From positions 8,760,012-8,824,011 of the forward strand of contig CM073330.1 of assembly GCA_037043015.1 (NCBI GenBank): DNA of 64,000 bases, given 5' to 3'. Every line of letters begins with the position of its first letter. The stretch's first letter is position 1. This DNA is from Bryum argenteum (Eukaryota > Streptophyta > Bryopsida > Bryales > Bryaceae). The notes under the pieces are model-generated. The model was not told the origin of the DNA, ran no database searches, and was given only the letters and a program-made list of their open reading frames with translations. Both the position numbers and the translations under genes were made by a program. Positions 48,861-61,098 of this stretch are shown here, in pieces.

Positions 48861-50639
48861 GCATATACTACGGGAGGCCTTATAATTCAATTTCAAATAT
48901 CCTTATATTAGGTGTATTTATTGTAATTCTCATACTGATTTCGTTTTCTTGTTTAGAATAATAGAATTTGCAGATCAATTAAAGCGCAACGCCAATGTCT
49001 GCCTCAGTCCTCCTACTTTGTTCACGTTACCTTCATATGCCGAGCATATTGCACAAGATTTCATTCGTGCATCATCTCCGGTCCTTTCACATAGCCGACA
49101 TCAGGGTTACCGCATTACAATGCTTAGATTCATGGATATCGAAGCAGATCAGTGTGACGAGAGTTCCGATTGACCTTGACCTCGTGGTAGGGATATAGTA
49201 TTGTTTAAGTTCTCGTATCGCATTGGTAGCGCCTCTTATGCATGAGGTGTTCTACTATATTATAATTATATATTGTCAATTCATTTCTTGATCCACTACA
49301 TGAGTACATGCCCATTGCTCAACATCTTTATGTTCAAATTCATAACAATGATTATTATTTTCTGGTCAAGGTTTTTGTTTTCTCATATGACGCTCTCCAT
49401 TTAATCATCTCATAATCATATTTTTTTAAAATATATACATTTAAGAGTTTCTTTGTGTCACACCTAATCTAAACTTGTCATTGTGAGTAGGGACTTTTAC
49501 TAACACCCTTGTAGCTTAGGATAGCCGTCTCGTTTGCCATGCTCAACAGGTCTGATGAGGATCGAACCTGGACCTCCGTTATGCAAACGCAATGTCTTTC
49601 CGTTCATTTTATACGGTGGCACGATGAGACAAATCTTTTGAATCAAAATTGAATTATATAAACTTGGCCATTTTAATAATTGTAGCGAGGAAGCCCGCAT
49701 TTCAATGATGACGTCAGCCCCAATTATGAAATAAACCCTATATACAGAAATAAAAACTAAGAATTAGAAAAAAACGAAGCTAATTTAAACCTTAAGCAGT
49801 GCTCATTATTTAAATCATCACTCCATTGAAGTCATGACGTCAGCCGTAATTTCACGTCTCATTTAAAAAAAAAAAAAAAAAGATGGAGCATATTCCACGG
49901 ACATAGGTACTCTTTTGGCTAAAAATAAACTTTTAAAATTTTCACCAAACCAAAATCAGTGGTAATAGGATCCTTATTTTTCCAATAAAAATCGAAAAGC
50001 GAGCGGAAAAATTCACGAAAATGTTCTAAAAAGTGCGCTCACCGCTCTATGCTCATGCTGCGACTTTCCCCGTTCTTGTATCATACCGATTGATTCCAAT
50101 CTTTAGGGTACACCAACTTGAAAAGAATTATATTTACGCAACACAAAATCCACAATCATAATTTTAAGTTACCAACATCCTAAGGTGATCGACTAGACGT
50201 CGCCTAAATGGGATAGGAAAAATCACGTAGAAGGGTTGAAATCATTTCACAGTCCCTGCTAACTACCGGCATGATTCATGCCTACATCCAACTTTCAATC
50301 ATTCCCAACAAAGTCATTGTGTAAAATGCATATGCTCCAGAGATAGAGTAGTGCACATATTATTTTTTGTAGCAGAAAGTTTATAAGTTTTACAATTTTA
50401 TCCATTTTTCATTGTGATGATTGCATATTGTTTCCATTTTTCGCAGAGTTTCTGGAGCTTTCTTAGGAGCGGCCATTAGATCACTTGTGATTACAATAAA
50501 GGCACTACTGCTTGAAGGGCTTACCCAATAGCGAAAGAAAGAAAGCATGCCACGGAAGCGGCGATAAAGGAGATATGGCTATTGGCTAGTTTATTGGCCT
50601 ACTCAATAATTCTGTGCAAATCCGCTGGTGCTTGCTAAA

Positions 50640-50642
<3 letters not shown>
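48861..50642. other. Spacer; weak tRNA-like relic
   Basis: No gene seen beyond the decayed unit. On the minus strand at about 49,520-49,640 the words gcgtttgcataacgg and ggttcgatcc look like an anticodon arm and B-box, but a full cloverleaf could not be drawn. Homopolymer A of about 17 occurs near 49,865. Confidence 0.3.

Positions 50643-50682
<40 letters not shown>
50643..50682. repeat. (AT)n microsatellite
   Basis: About 20 uninterrupted AT dinucleotides. Confidence 0.95.
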
Positions 50683-50684
<2 letters not shown>

Positions 50685-51967
50685 CATTCAGCATGAGATG
50701 ATAAAGGAGAATTGCAATTTTTTTCGGGTCAGCCTACCCTACAGCAAACTAATGCAAAAAAAATGCATGCAATGCGATTGCACGAACGAACATTGTTATG
50801 TTTTCAGCCTGTCGTGGCCTAGTATTTTTGCAATTTTAGCTACTGAAAATTTAATATAACTTTTTTAGTAAAACCGGTCTTGCAATGGAACACAAAAGGT
50901 AATGAAATAGGATCAAGCAACATGGACCATGTTCCAAAAATTTTCATTTCATTAACAATGGGGTGTGACCAGAGTTGAACTTTTGTATTAGTGTTGTCAT
51001 GTGAATCCATGAATGTAATTGATGTCAAACCTCAATGCAATTTAGAACAATATAGAAGGTGGAAACATCTCGGGGTTCCACCTCAAAAACTTGACAACCA
51101 CATAGAATACTGAAAGTAACAACTACGTGTCAAGTTATGATTATACAGTTGGAAAGCAAATAATATGCGATATACCTACCTATACTTTAAGACTAAGACT
51201 AAAGGTTTGGATTCATTGTCTTAATAATGTATGAATATAGGATCAAGTGAAATGCAGAAATGAGGTACATAGCCCTAGGCCCTAGCCAAAGTATGTGTTT
51301 CATGTTGCATTCCAAAGAATCCATCTAATTATTGGGCTGTCTCGATGATGTATGCACTACTTTGGGTCCCTCCATGTTTTTCTTGTACAAGACTAAATCA
51401 AACTCACCATGCACATATTCAAGTACATTGTTGATAATTACTGCTCATCTGACCACTGTAAGATCCACATAGAATTTCATGTTGCACATCCTTCCCTAAA
51501 ATTGCACTTCTAGTTCTCGCAATTCTGTAAACGCAGATCGCATACGAGTTTACAACTGCATCCCAAATAATCACAATAATCACTACAAGCATGTGAAATG
51601 ACGGCTAATGATTTTCATTGCTCATCATCCAACTCAACTATTCAACTTGATTGCCCTTTCACTTCGTTTTGATTTTGCCCATTCACTTCGTTTTGATGAT
51701 GGGCACCAAGTACTTCTACTCAAACACGCACGGTTCTCAATATTAAAAAAAACTCAGAAAGCCGTGAATTGCATCGACTACAAGATCATAGTGTTCTTGT
51801 CTAGTACTCTCTGTTTTTAAAGGACAAAAATCCACATAATACATCATAATCACCGAGAGATTCATATTTTTGAACTCTAGTATTCCAACTTTCAATAAAA
51901 AATTTAGTCCCAAATTTCTGGAAACTTACAAGTGCAAAAATTGAGTCGCCACTATATTAACTCTATA
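50683..51967. other. AT-rich spacer; no gene seen
   Basis: No recognised coding region. A short direct repeat (cacttcgttttgat) occurs twice near 51,660 and 51,683. Confidence 0.45.
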
Positions 51968-52149
51968 TTAACCCCTAAAAATCCAGGAAAGCCGATTCGG
52001 TTTTCTGAGATTTCGGGCAGCTCATTTTAAGCATTTAAACTGATATTTTTGCCTAAGATTTTTATTGGGTGCTCCACATACAGTAATGTGTATGTGGTAA
52101 AATTTTCAAAGTCAAATTTTAATTTTATAACCTTCATCTAGAAATTTTA
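51968..52149 (-). repeat. Right arm of the 182-bp inverted repeat
   Basis: Reverse-complement partner of 42,530-42,711. With the left arm it bounds 9.6 kb. Immediate flanks of the two arms (…caaatttg and ggtttcaa…) show no obvious target-site duplication. Confidence 0.85.
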
Positions 52150-52990
52150 GGTTTCAAGTCCAAATCGGGCAGTTTAAAATAATTTTTTTTAATTTTTTTT
52201 TTTTAGAAATATGTTCATTACCAAATTACTATTCAAATTCCAATGTGTCCGAAGTCAAAAAGTTTACCAATTTTACAAGGGCAGCCTCCAAAACTTTCAA
52301 AAACAATCTTCACAATTTCTAGTAATTTTACAATTTTTTCTTTCAAAAATTGCCAAAATTCGAGATTTTGGATTTTTTCCAAGATTTTTTTTTTCAAAAT
52401 TCACATTATCATAAATGCACCTTCTCACCGTCGAGATTTTTCTCAAACTAAATATATCATACGTGGTGCTTGTTTTACTATATGGTTGTTTTTAGACCTT
52501 CTTTCATAAAATATTTTACATTAAGGTCAAAAAGTGGAATTGGTCTCTAAAATTTTGCATGAGCATAACCAACTTGATTACCTACATGAAAAAAAATGAG
52601 GGAAAAATATTTGGAATAACAATCATCAAGTTGCCCTTGGCACCATTTAGACAATGCCTCTCACGCAGTGGCAAAAAAAAAGTGTTGGTCAAACTTTGAT
52701 TGTTATGATCTCACAAATGAAAAACATCCAACGGTTGAAATTTTGACCAGTCCTTTGTATACAAGTTAGGTACAAGATCTTACGGTTCAAAGTCTAAAAC
52801 CAGAAAAAAAAGTTTCTCCATTTCCCCATCTCCCAACGAAGGTGAAAAATGGCAGTTTTTGGTTCTGGAGGTCGAGGAAACCCCTGGATTTTTAGGGGTT
52901 AACTAAGAAAGTGCGGTGGGAGCCACTTTACTTTACTAGTATTCGTAGTTAAAAGCCAAAAATACTCGACCGGAGTGTTACTATGTAGCC
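52150..52990. other. Spacer with low-complexity and satellite-like words
   Basis: T-rich low-complexity sequence near 52,185-52,400. Words such as aacggttgaaattttgacc and gatttttaggggttaac (52,885-52,905) resemble the repeat at 1-1260 and the inverted-repeat arms. No gene seen. Confidence 0.4.
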
Positions 52991-52992
52991 AC

Positions 52993-53213
52993 TACACTAA
53001 ATTTGATAATTAGTGTTAGATACACTAATTTACATAAACATGTTATAATTTTTTACTGTTGTTCAATAATTTTACCCACTATATTGGCCAAGATGGGGGT
53101 CCTTATATAGTATCAGAATGAATGCTCTTGGTAAATTTTTTTAAACAAAAGTAAAAACTTATAGCATTTTCAAATCTTATAATAATCTAACACTAATTAT
53201 CAAATTTAGTGTA
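52993..53213 (+). mobile_element. MITE family A, copy 2 (TA-flanked)
   Basis: 221 bp with TA at both ends and TIRs cactaaatttgataattagtg and its complement. The interior matches the other copies (acatgttata, gatgggggtcctt, aaaagtaaaaacttata). It has no coding capacity. Confidence 0.85.
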
Positions 53214-53666
53214 GCGCTCCACACCGTACCACCAAAAGAATATCGCTGCCCCTATTGCTGCATCTTCAAATGATCACTAAAAATATCGAAGAACACGATT
53301 CCTTTTGAAACAGTTCTCCACAAACCGTGGCACACGATTTTCTAGAATGATTCCCTCCACATGGAAATCTTCTAATTTTAAATATGCACAGTTTCTGACC
53401 TTAGCAGGATTATGACTAACATAATCATGACGTGCACGTACAACAAAAGCTTGCCAGTCGCCGCAGTGGGTCAGTCGGGCGCACCTGTGAATGCGGTTCT
53501 GGTGACCAGGCGTCGATGAGAAGCGCATCTCCATCTGTGGGCATTATGCCAGGATTCACAAACAAACTGTTCATGCATGGTGAATCATCCATGCACCTGC
53601 CCGACCAGCTCGGATGGTCCGCTGCCCAGAATCCTTTCGTGCACACCCCAGTTTTATGCCAAGTGC

Positions 53667-53887
53667 TACACTAAATAGGTAGATTAGTGTTAGATGCACT
53701 AATTCATATAAACATGTTATAAGTTTTTACTGTTGGTCAAATAAATTACCCTTTACATTCCTAAAGATGGGGATCCTTCCATGGTATTGGAATCAATACT
53801 CTTGGTAATTTTATTTTATCAAAAGTAAAAACTTATACCATTTTCAAATCTTATAAAAATCTAACACTAATCTACCTATTTAGTGTA
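53667..53887 (+). mobile_element. MITE family A, copy 3 (TA-flanked)
   Basis: 221 bp with TA at both ends. The TIRs cactaaataggtagattag and ctaatctacctatttagtg are perfect, so this is the best-kept copy. It lies about 540 bp upstream of the P450 start codon, and 454 bp from copy 2 in the same orientation. Confidence 0.92.
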
Positions 53888-54424
53888 GTGGTGTCCAGCA
53901 GGGACTTGTGAAGTGCTATGCTCCCATAAAGCTTCCATGAATCCTGACCGCAATACTAATTTTGTCTTAAATGACTGCTCATTGCACCCCATCTTCGGCT
54001 TTCGCCTCAATCCGCAGATGCCCACTTCAACACTGGTTGGTTCGCATCTGCTTTGAGCGTGGAAGCTGCAGTCCGGTCAATTTTACTATAATTTCACAAA
54101 GTGTACTGACAATGAAGACGCTCGGGGTCTCGCTACCAATGATCTGGTGTGTAACCACCTCACCTCCACCTTTTTAATCCGTGATCAGCTTCTGAAAGAG
54201 TATTTCATGGTTCGGATACCTCACCCCCACCTTTTGATTCTCGGAATCGTGAGCAGCATCTGTCATTGTATTTTATTGTCCGGATAATTTGCTGTTTGCC
54301 AGAGAGAGATTCAGGTGTGCACTTGTTTTGAGTCGGAAGACGTCTCTGCTTTTGAGTGCCGTTTGATGAATTTCTGGCATTCATGGAGAGGCAATTGTGT
54401 TCCTGATTTGAATCGTCAACAGAT

Positions 54425-56878
54425 ATGGCATCGTCAGTATGGGACAATTTGCAACTGAGCGCGGTGTCAATCTTGGACCGCACGCGGGTTGAATTGGAGA
54501 ATTCCAAGTTGGGATTGAACTGGACGCTGGTGGTTCTTGTGGTGCTATCCGTCATACCGACGCTTGTGCTGCGCACATGGCTCTCTGGCAGGTTGCCTCC
54601 GTCACCAGATGATCATGTCATCGCGCTTCTGGCTAGCTGTTGCACCGCAATCGACACTCAGAAACTCTTGATGAAGGCAAATTTGACTTTGTCTTCGAAC
54701 ACAACCTCCTGATGACTTCACCATTGAACGAATTTCTCTCTGTCTAATGATTCCATTGTCAAATTTGTATGCAGAAGACTGCCACCATCGCCACGCGCAC
54801 TTCCTCTAATTGGACATCTTCACCTTCTGGGAACGCATGCGCACGAATCAATGGCGCACTTGTCGGAAAAGTATGGTCCTGTCATGTACCTGAAGCTAGG
54901 GTCGCGGGACTCGCTTGTTATTTCATCGCCAGAGCATGCCAAGGAGATTTTCAAGAACCATGATCTCACCTTCTCAGCGCGGCCTACGCTCATCGTCCTG
55001 GATCTCCTCGTGACGAACAAGCAAGGTATTTACTCCACTTCATCTTTCTAGCCATCTCCTGTTCAAATACAATCAGCTCAGCCCATTGCATACACGCCAG
55101 GTATATCCTTCCAATCCATGAATGCATCATGGCGAAATCTTCGAAAGATATTTACGATGGAATTACTGTCACCGAAGCGGCTTCAGGAATGGCAACCAGT
55201 GCGACAACGTGAGCTCAATCGCATGTTAATGGCGCTCGATAGGCAATCGGACAGCAGTGTAGAACTCAAGGGGAAGCTCTGGGTTATGCTGACAAACATA
55301 ACCTCGGAGATGTTAATGAGCAAGACATACTTCTCGCACGAGGACGGAGATGAAAGTGAGGAAGCCAAAGAGTTCAAGTACGTGATGGAAGAGATGTTGC
55401 ACCTGGTGGGAAGCATCTTTCCAGCCGACTGTCTTCCCTTCTTAAAACCATTCGATCTCGGCGGCTACGAAAAGCGTACCAAAATCTTATATCCCCGATT
55501 CCAAAACATCCTTACCAAACTCTTGGGCGAACGACGAGCGGAGCGGAACGAAAAAGGCGCATCGTATGTCGACAACGACTTGGTTGATATCCTCCTCACT
55601 CAAGAAGCGAAAGGCGGCGATCCGGCTGTCACCGAAGGCAACATCCGGGGCGTCGTTTGGGTAAGTCCTCCACTGACCATTCGTCAAAAACAGTAAAATC
55701 TGATCATGGAAAATACCACAGACAACGATTATTTTGAGCGATCCGTACAATATAGAGATCACCTAATCTCCAAACTCAAGCATCTCTACATATAACAAAA
55801 AAAATAGAAATATTTCGTGATCATGTTGAGATTGAGTCTGGTGGTGCCGGGGCCATACTGCCTTCGTAACATCAGCTGAGCCGCCCGGAGTGAAGTGTAA
55901 GAATCCAGGCCGAACGTTATATTGAAACCGAACCCCATTAGAAAGGTGGCATCCATACTGATATTTGAATACTATTATGATATTGTTCAAAGCACTGTTG
56001 AGTCATTTACAACACTTTTCACTGTTTCGATCCAGCCTGCGGTTCGCTTGCATCATGCACTGCCAGTCATGGACGGCCACATGAAACTGAATGTTTTGTT
56101 CAAGGCTTGTAATAACCCTACTGTGGAGAAGATTTCCGGACTGGCAGTCCAAACGCTGCTACAGTAAGTATGCAGTGTGGCCGAGGCATGAGACAGTACT
56201 GAATCGGAGCCATGAAATGTGATGTGGGTGCGGCAGGATGCGTTCGCGGGAGGCACAGACACGCAGATAACGATAATGGAGTGGGCGATGGCGCATCTGG
56301 TGAAGGAGCCGGAGATAATGGAAAAGGTGCGAGACGAGCTCGAGAGAGTAGTAGGGCGGGAAAGAAGGGTCGAAGAGCGGGACATTCAAAATTTGAAATA
56401 CTTGGGCGCGGTAGTGAAAGAGACGTTCCGGTTACATCCACCGGTGCCGTTGTTGGTACCGCGAGAATCAACGCAAGCATGTGAGGTCGCCGGTTACGTA
56501 GTGCCCGCGGGGACTCGCTTGTTCGTGAACGTGTACGCGATCGGGCGAGACGCGCAAGTGTGGGACGATCCATTGCTATTCCAGCCGCAGCGATTCCTGG
56601 AAGGTGGCTATGCCCAACATGTGGATCTGTATGGCCAGTTCCCGGAGCTCATGCCGTTCGGCACCGGGCGACGAATCTGTCCCGCTGTCAATGTGGGTCT
56701 TCTTCAAGTGTCCTTCTTCGTCGCTACCTTGCTTCACGCCTTCCGGTGGTCACTTCCGCCCGGCGTCTTGCCACACGAATTGGACATGTCGGAGGCTGTT
56801 GGTATCACCACTCCCATGGCCTCCCCGTTGCGCGTTGTTCCCTCGCCTTGTGAACCTCGCCATTTGTACTTTGGGTGA
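54425..56878 (+). CDS. Cytochrome P450, CYP71-clan type, four exons
   Basis: Exons 54425-54591, 54775-55025, 55101-55660 and 56237-56878; 539 aa, all GT-AG and in frame. An N-terminal membrane anchor (WTLVVLVVLSVIPTLVL) is followed by the proline hinge RRLPPSPRALPLIGHL. The I-helix carries AFAGGTDTQ, the K-helix ETFRLHPP, then FQPQRF and the haem loop PFGTGRRICPA with Cys at 56,678. The haem loop ends CPA instead of the usual CPG, a modest deviation. P450s of this clan are ER-bound monooxygenases of specialised metabolism that use NADPH-P450 reductase; the substrate cannot be told, and the CYP family is not assigned. Intron 1 begins with codons that spell RLPPSP, echoing the start of exon 2. 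Two MITEs lie in the promoter region. Confidence 0.92.
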
Positions 56879-58620
56879 TCTGGTTTTCACCATGTATAGT
56901 CGCAGATTTCTTCAGCAAATCAAGCCAGTGACCACTTTATCTTACTCTACAACTCGAGCTTTCCGAAATGGCTGAGCTCATCTCATCTCATGATTCCTTA
57001 TCTTGTAATTCCAGGTCGTTTGCGTGATTGTGGCGAGTATTTGAAAATTTGCGATTTTTCTCTTCCGACATTCGTGTGATTGTGGACACAATTCTCAACC
57101 TCATCTGTGAGTTTGGTACAGAAACGAAGCGGAGAATATCTTGGAATCATGTCCAACTTTCTCATCAATGTGCGCTCAATGAGTGATGAATGCTAGTTGT
57201 AACTGTGTGTTGATAAAAACCTTGAAGCATGCATGCAACGAGGAGTTGTCATATCACCTAGTTAGCATTCGTGATGAACTAGGTAATTCAAGGGAAGATG
57301 AAGTTTATGGGTTGTAACTTTGTTTCTACCTACTCACCTCTGAGTATGTAGAAACAAAGCTACTAAATGTTGGATAGAATATTCAACTAACTAGATCATG
57401 ACATTATGCCTTAAAAAATAAAATAAAATTTGAGCTTAGAAAAAGAAAATTAAATCTAAAATTTTGGTGAAATTTTGTAGTTACTGCAATATAATTGATA
57501 TTAGGTAGATTTTGAGAACCTAATTGATATAAGGCAAATTTTGAGGATTAATGACTATGTACACCAATTTTGGGTACACTTCAACATGCCCTAATAGTGT
57601 TTATAAACTGTGACATAGAATATTTCTTACTATGTGAGGAATTTGAAGCATGAATGGCCTTTTTGGAAAAATGTGGGAAAAATGTTTGATCTACAAGCTA
57701 ACTGGTTTAAACTTCACATACAATCTAAAGTTAGTAATTCAAAATGTGGCCAAAGTCAAATTGACCCCGAACAAGACTGGTACAAGTTTGTAAGTTAAAT
57801 ACCCCAACATGCAAAATCTCATATTCCTTTAGCCCTAAGAGCCCAATCAATCAATTTTATTCCGAGTTTTGAGGAGTTGTAACCGTTTTCTTTTTCCTTT
57901 CTTTTTATTTCTATTTCTTTTTCTACTTCTCAGAGTTTGGTTTAAAAGTTAAAACCACATCCAATTTACGAAACCTTGTTTGAAACATAAGCATAAATTA
58001 TTCACACCTCGCCTTCAAACACAAACATGGCACGGTTTTCTAGGTGTTAGAGAACTTACTATTAATAAAAACTAATATTACTCTTTTTAAGTTATTGATG
58101 GCCTTTGTCTATACTATGATTACATAATTTATGGGTCCTTCTGTACCTTAGAAAATTCATACCTTAGGAATCTCATTGGAATCTCATTGGGAATCTCATT
58201 GACCAGGACCGGTACGCGTACAGGCTGACTTTCTTCCACACCTCTCCCTGTCGGAGCTTATCACCTGTTTCAAGCGTTGCGACTTGTGCCTTCAATTGAA
58301 ACTCAACTTCTAGTGTTTTGCAGAAAAGCGAAGCGATGGTGGGTTGATTATGCCGTTAGTGAGTGCATCATTCTCCTGACCTTTTCAAGCCTGCTCGGCC
58401 AAGCCAAGCAACTACTGGTGGTGGCTATGGGGGTTTAGTTTCTCCTCGGTCCATGTGTAGGTGAGATTCTTACCCGTATGATATCGATCTCCAGTGTGCC
58501 ATGCATGTTCCTAACCCTTTCGTATGAATCTTTGAGCTGCAGAGAATTATTATGTCCTAGAAGCTCTTGGCGGGGGTGTCAAGCTTCACGAAGAGTTTAC
58601 CGACAACTGTATCATCACTG
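56879..58620. other. Spacer; no gene seen
   Basis: AT-rich sequence without a recognised product. A reading frame around 58,565 gives LGGGVKLHEEFTDNC, which I cannot place; it lies just before the relic that starts at 58,676 and might belong to the same former gene. Confidence 0.4.
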
Positions 58621-58675
58621 CTAGTGGAGGGGCTGCAGCCTGGGCTTCACCGGCATCCCAGGTCTAGTTCAGCGT

Positions 58676-59130
58676 ATGAGCATCGAAGTTGTAGACGCCA
58701 ACCAGGATCGGTTGTCTCTCGACATGATCGACATGCAGGTGTGTGATTTTCATCAGTCCGCGATGTGAATATACGCCGTTTAAGGTTCTGAGTCAAAGAT
58801 TAAGGGCCAGGGTTAGCATATATTGGTGAGAAGTACTTGTCGGTAGGAAGAAACTTCAAACTTTGCGTCCCATGTGATGATACTTAGCATTTGCTTTGTT
58901 CAGGATTGCATGAGTACTAGGAATGTTCATACTTGTGTGAAATATCTTTCATAGATTCGTTCAAACGTCATATCAAAGTACGTATAATTCCAGGCACGAA
59001 TACGTATTCTAGAATATGCTCGTACTCCGGTAACCATGGCTTTGTTAGCCTTGCATTTCAATCCGGATGCCTGGCGGATAGCTTCGAAAATAATACTTAT
59101 CTCTGCTCGCAGTTGCAGCTATTTCAGTAA
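58676..59130 (+). pseudogene. Duplicated exon-pair relic, copy A
   Basis: An exon-like piece 58,676-58,738 (MSIEVVDANQD...MIDMQ) ends in a good donor (ATGCAG|GTGTGT). A second piece starts at 59,113 after CTCGCAG and reads LQLFQ before a stop. The same two pieces recur at 60,470 and 60,760 with similar intron sequence (cttgtcggtaggaag, cgccgtttaagg). The family is not recognised. Confidence 0.45.
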
Positions 59131-59497
59131 GAAATAGATAACTCGGGCTTTTGATCGAAGTGCATGGAACCGGTTTCTGTCAGACAAACAAAAAGATGCA
59201 GCTTGACTAAGTCAGTCCCGTCTTGTTTAAAGACAAACAGATCAAATCTGTTCGCATGTGCACTGTTCTAAGCATTCAACTTTCTACACAAGCACGGACA
59301 CCAAAAAACAACAGAGAACAGTCACGTAATTGTCCTGCGAGTATGGGACATCAACACCCTTGAATACAAAGAAATCTTCAGTGAAACTCCAGGCTCAACC
59401 CTCGAATGTCGGAGCCCATCACCGTGGTTGATACCGTGGATGATGAGGGAATTGGGAAGATGGTTTTGGATGAAAAAACGTTGTTTATCATCCAATA

Positions 59498-59789
59498 TCA
59501 GATCTCGATTCATTCATTCAAAGTGTCTGCTTCGACGTTCTACGGCTAAGCCTCAGAATTTGGAGACTAAATTCCAAACTCTAAATTCTAAATTCTAACT
59601 CTGCGGTAATTTCAGAACAACCTCTGCGTTTGTGTGTGCTGGATCAGATCTCGATTCATTCATTCAAAGTGTCTGCTTCGACGTTCTACGGCTAAGCCTC
59701 AGAATTTGGAGACTAAATTCCAAACTCTAAATTCTAAATTCTAACTCTGCGGTAATTTCAGAACAACCTCTGCGTTTGTGTGTGCTGGA
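59498..59789. repeat. Perfect 146-bp tandem duplication
   Basis: 59,498-59,643 and 59,644-59,789 appear identical base for base, from tcagatctcgattc to gtgtgtgctgga. Such identity means a very recent duplication or an assembly artefact. Confidence 0.93.
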
Positions 59790-60469
59790 TTTTGTCCTGA
59801 GAACTCATCACGGAATTGTAAAGATTCTTCTTGTTTTTGATTATGTGTTCACTGGATAGCCTCTTGGCTTGCGAATGGTCCAGGTTTCGCGTTCGCTTAA
59901 AAGTAGACGCATGGGTCCCTAGAATCTTGATTCCGATGTAGGGAATACTTTCCAAGTGCCATTGTGCCTGCAAAATGGCATCTTTCTACATGAGTCTTTT
60001 GAATGTCTTCCTTGAACCGAGACAGAAATTTGATGATTTTGCTCCAGAAGCCCTATTTGAGGTAAGGATACCTGCGCATACTCTGAGCAGCATCGGAAAC
60101 CGAGCATCAGAAAGCGTGCAGTTGGCTGATTTTGCATGCGAAAGATTCTAATTTTCAAGTTCACTTTCAAATGTACATCACAACTGTAAGGTTTCATGAC
60201 ATTACTTTCCAAAAACAATTATCTACACAAGAAGAAGATAGAAATTCGAAAATTTTGATTCCTTCGTCAATACTTTCCCACAAAGTTTGTGCATTCTCCC
60301 CCCGAAAAATTCTTTCTACCACTCCATGAGAAACTTGTTCAACTGAAATCTGCTCGGTTTCTTCAGCATGTTAGCTAATTCAGTGCTACTTCGGCTTCAA
60401 CAGATCGCTCGTGTTTATTGATACTTATCGGAACAACTGTATCCCCGGCATCCCAGGTCTAGATCTCGT
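59790..60469. other. Spacer between the two relic copies
   Basis: No recognised gene. It holds the sequence before relic copy B. Open frames on the minus strand (59,758-60,218) match nothing I know. Confidence 0.35.
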
Positions 60470-60849
60470 ATGAGCCTCGGAGTTGTTGACGTCCACCAGG
60501 AACGACAGAATCGCCTGTTTCTTGACAGGATCGATACACAGGTAAGTATGTGATTTTTATCAATCCGCTATGTGGACAATGTGAATATTTGCCGTTTAAG
60601 GATTGAATCGAAGCTGAATGTTAGGCAAGAATACACTGGTGAGAAGTCCTTGTCGGTAGGAAGCACGTCTGAGTCATCGCTCCCTATGATAGGTTAGCGT
60701 TGCATATTCGATCTGCTCTAGATAGCTTCCAAAATTAATGATGTTTCTTTCTCTTGCAGTTGCAGCTATTTCAATCAGAACAGATGGAACGGGTTTCGAT
60801 CGTATCGAAGTGGTATCGATCGACCAACAACAAGAAGCAGCCTAACTGA
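60470..60849 (+). pseudogene. Duplicated exon-pair relic, copy B
   Basis: Exon-like pieces 60,470-60,541 (MSLGVVDVHQE..., donor ACACAG|GTAAGT) and 60,760-60,849 (acceptor CTTGCAG, LQLFQSEQMERVSIV to a stop) would give 53 aa. The matching copy A lies 1.8 kb upstream. Agreement of splice sites and frame in both copies suggests they come from a real gene, but the rest of it is absent. It could also be leader exons of the TIR-kinase gene. Confidence 0.45.
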
Positions 60850-61098
60850 GTGAGTTCTATTCTGCTTACTTTGAAGATTCCCAAGACCTATTTACTGGTA
60901 CTAAATATGTTTTCTGTTTGGATATGGTTTTGAATGAGATGGGTTCTAGATATGAGACTATGGTTGCTTTGCTATGTGTGGCAGGTGAAGGAGATTTTGA
61001 AGGTGTGTTGGTTCACATGGCTAAGAATATGATGATTGGAGGATCATAAGAAAGAATTGCAACTTGGTTGGGACCCTGGTCAGGACTCTAAGAATAAG

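Noticed and set aside
49500-49700. tRNA gene on the minus strand
   Set aside because: A B-box and an anticodon-arm-like hairpin are there, but the acceptor and D arms do not pair into a cloverleaf.
59322-59513. Minus-strand frame with GINHGDGLRH, briefly reminiscent of class IV aminotransferases
   Set aside because: Only a few residues agree, no lysine or other catalytic block is present, and the flanks do not continue the family.
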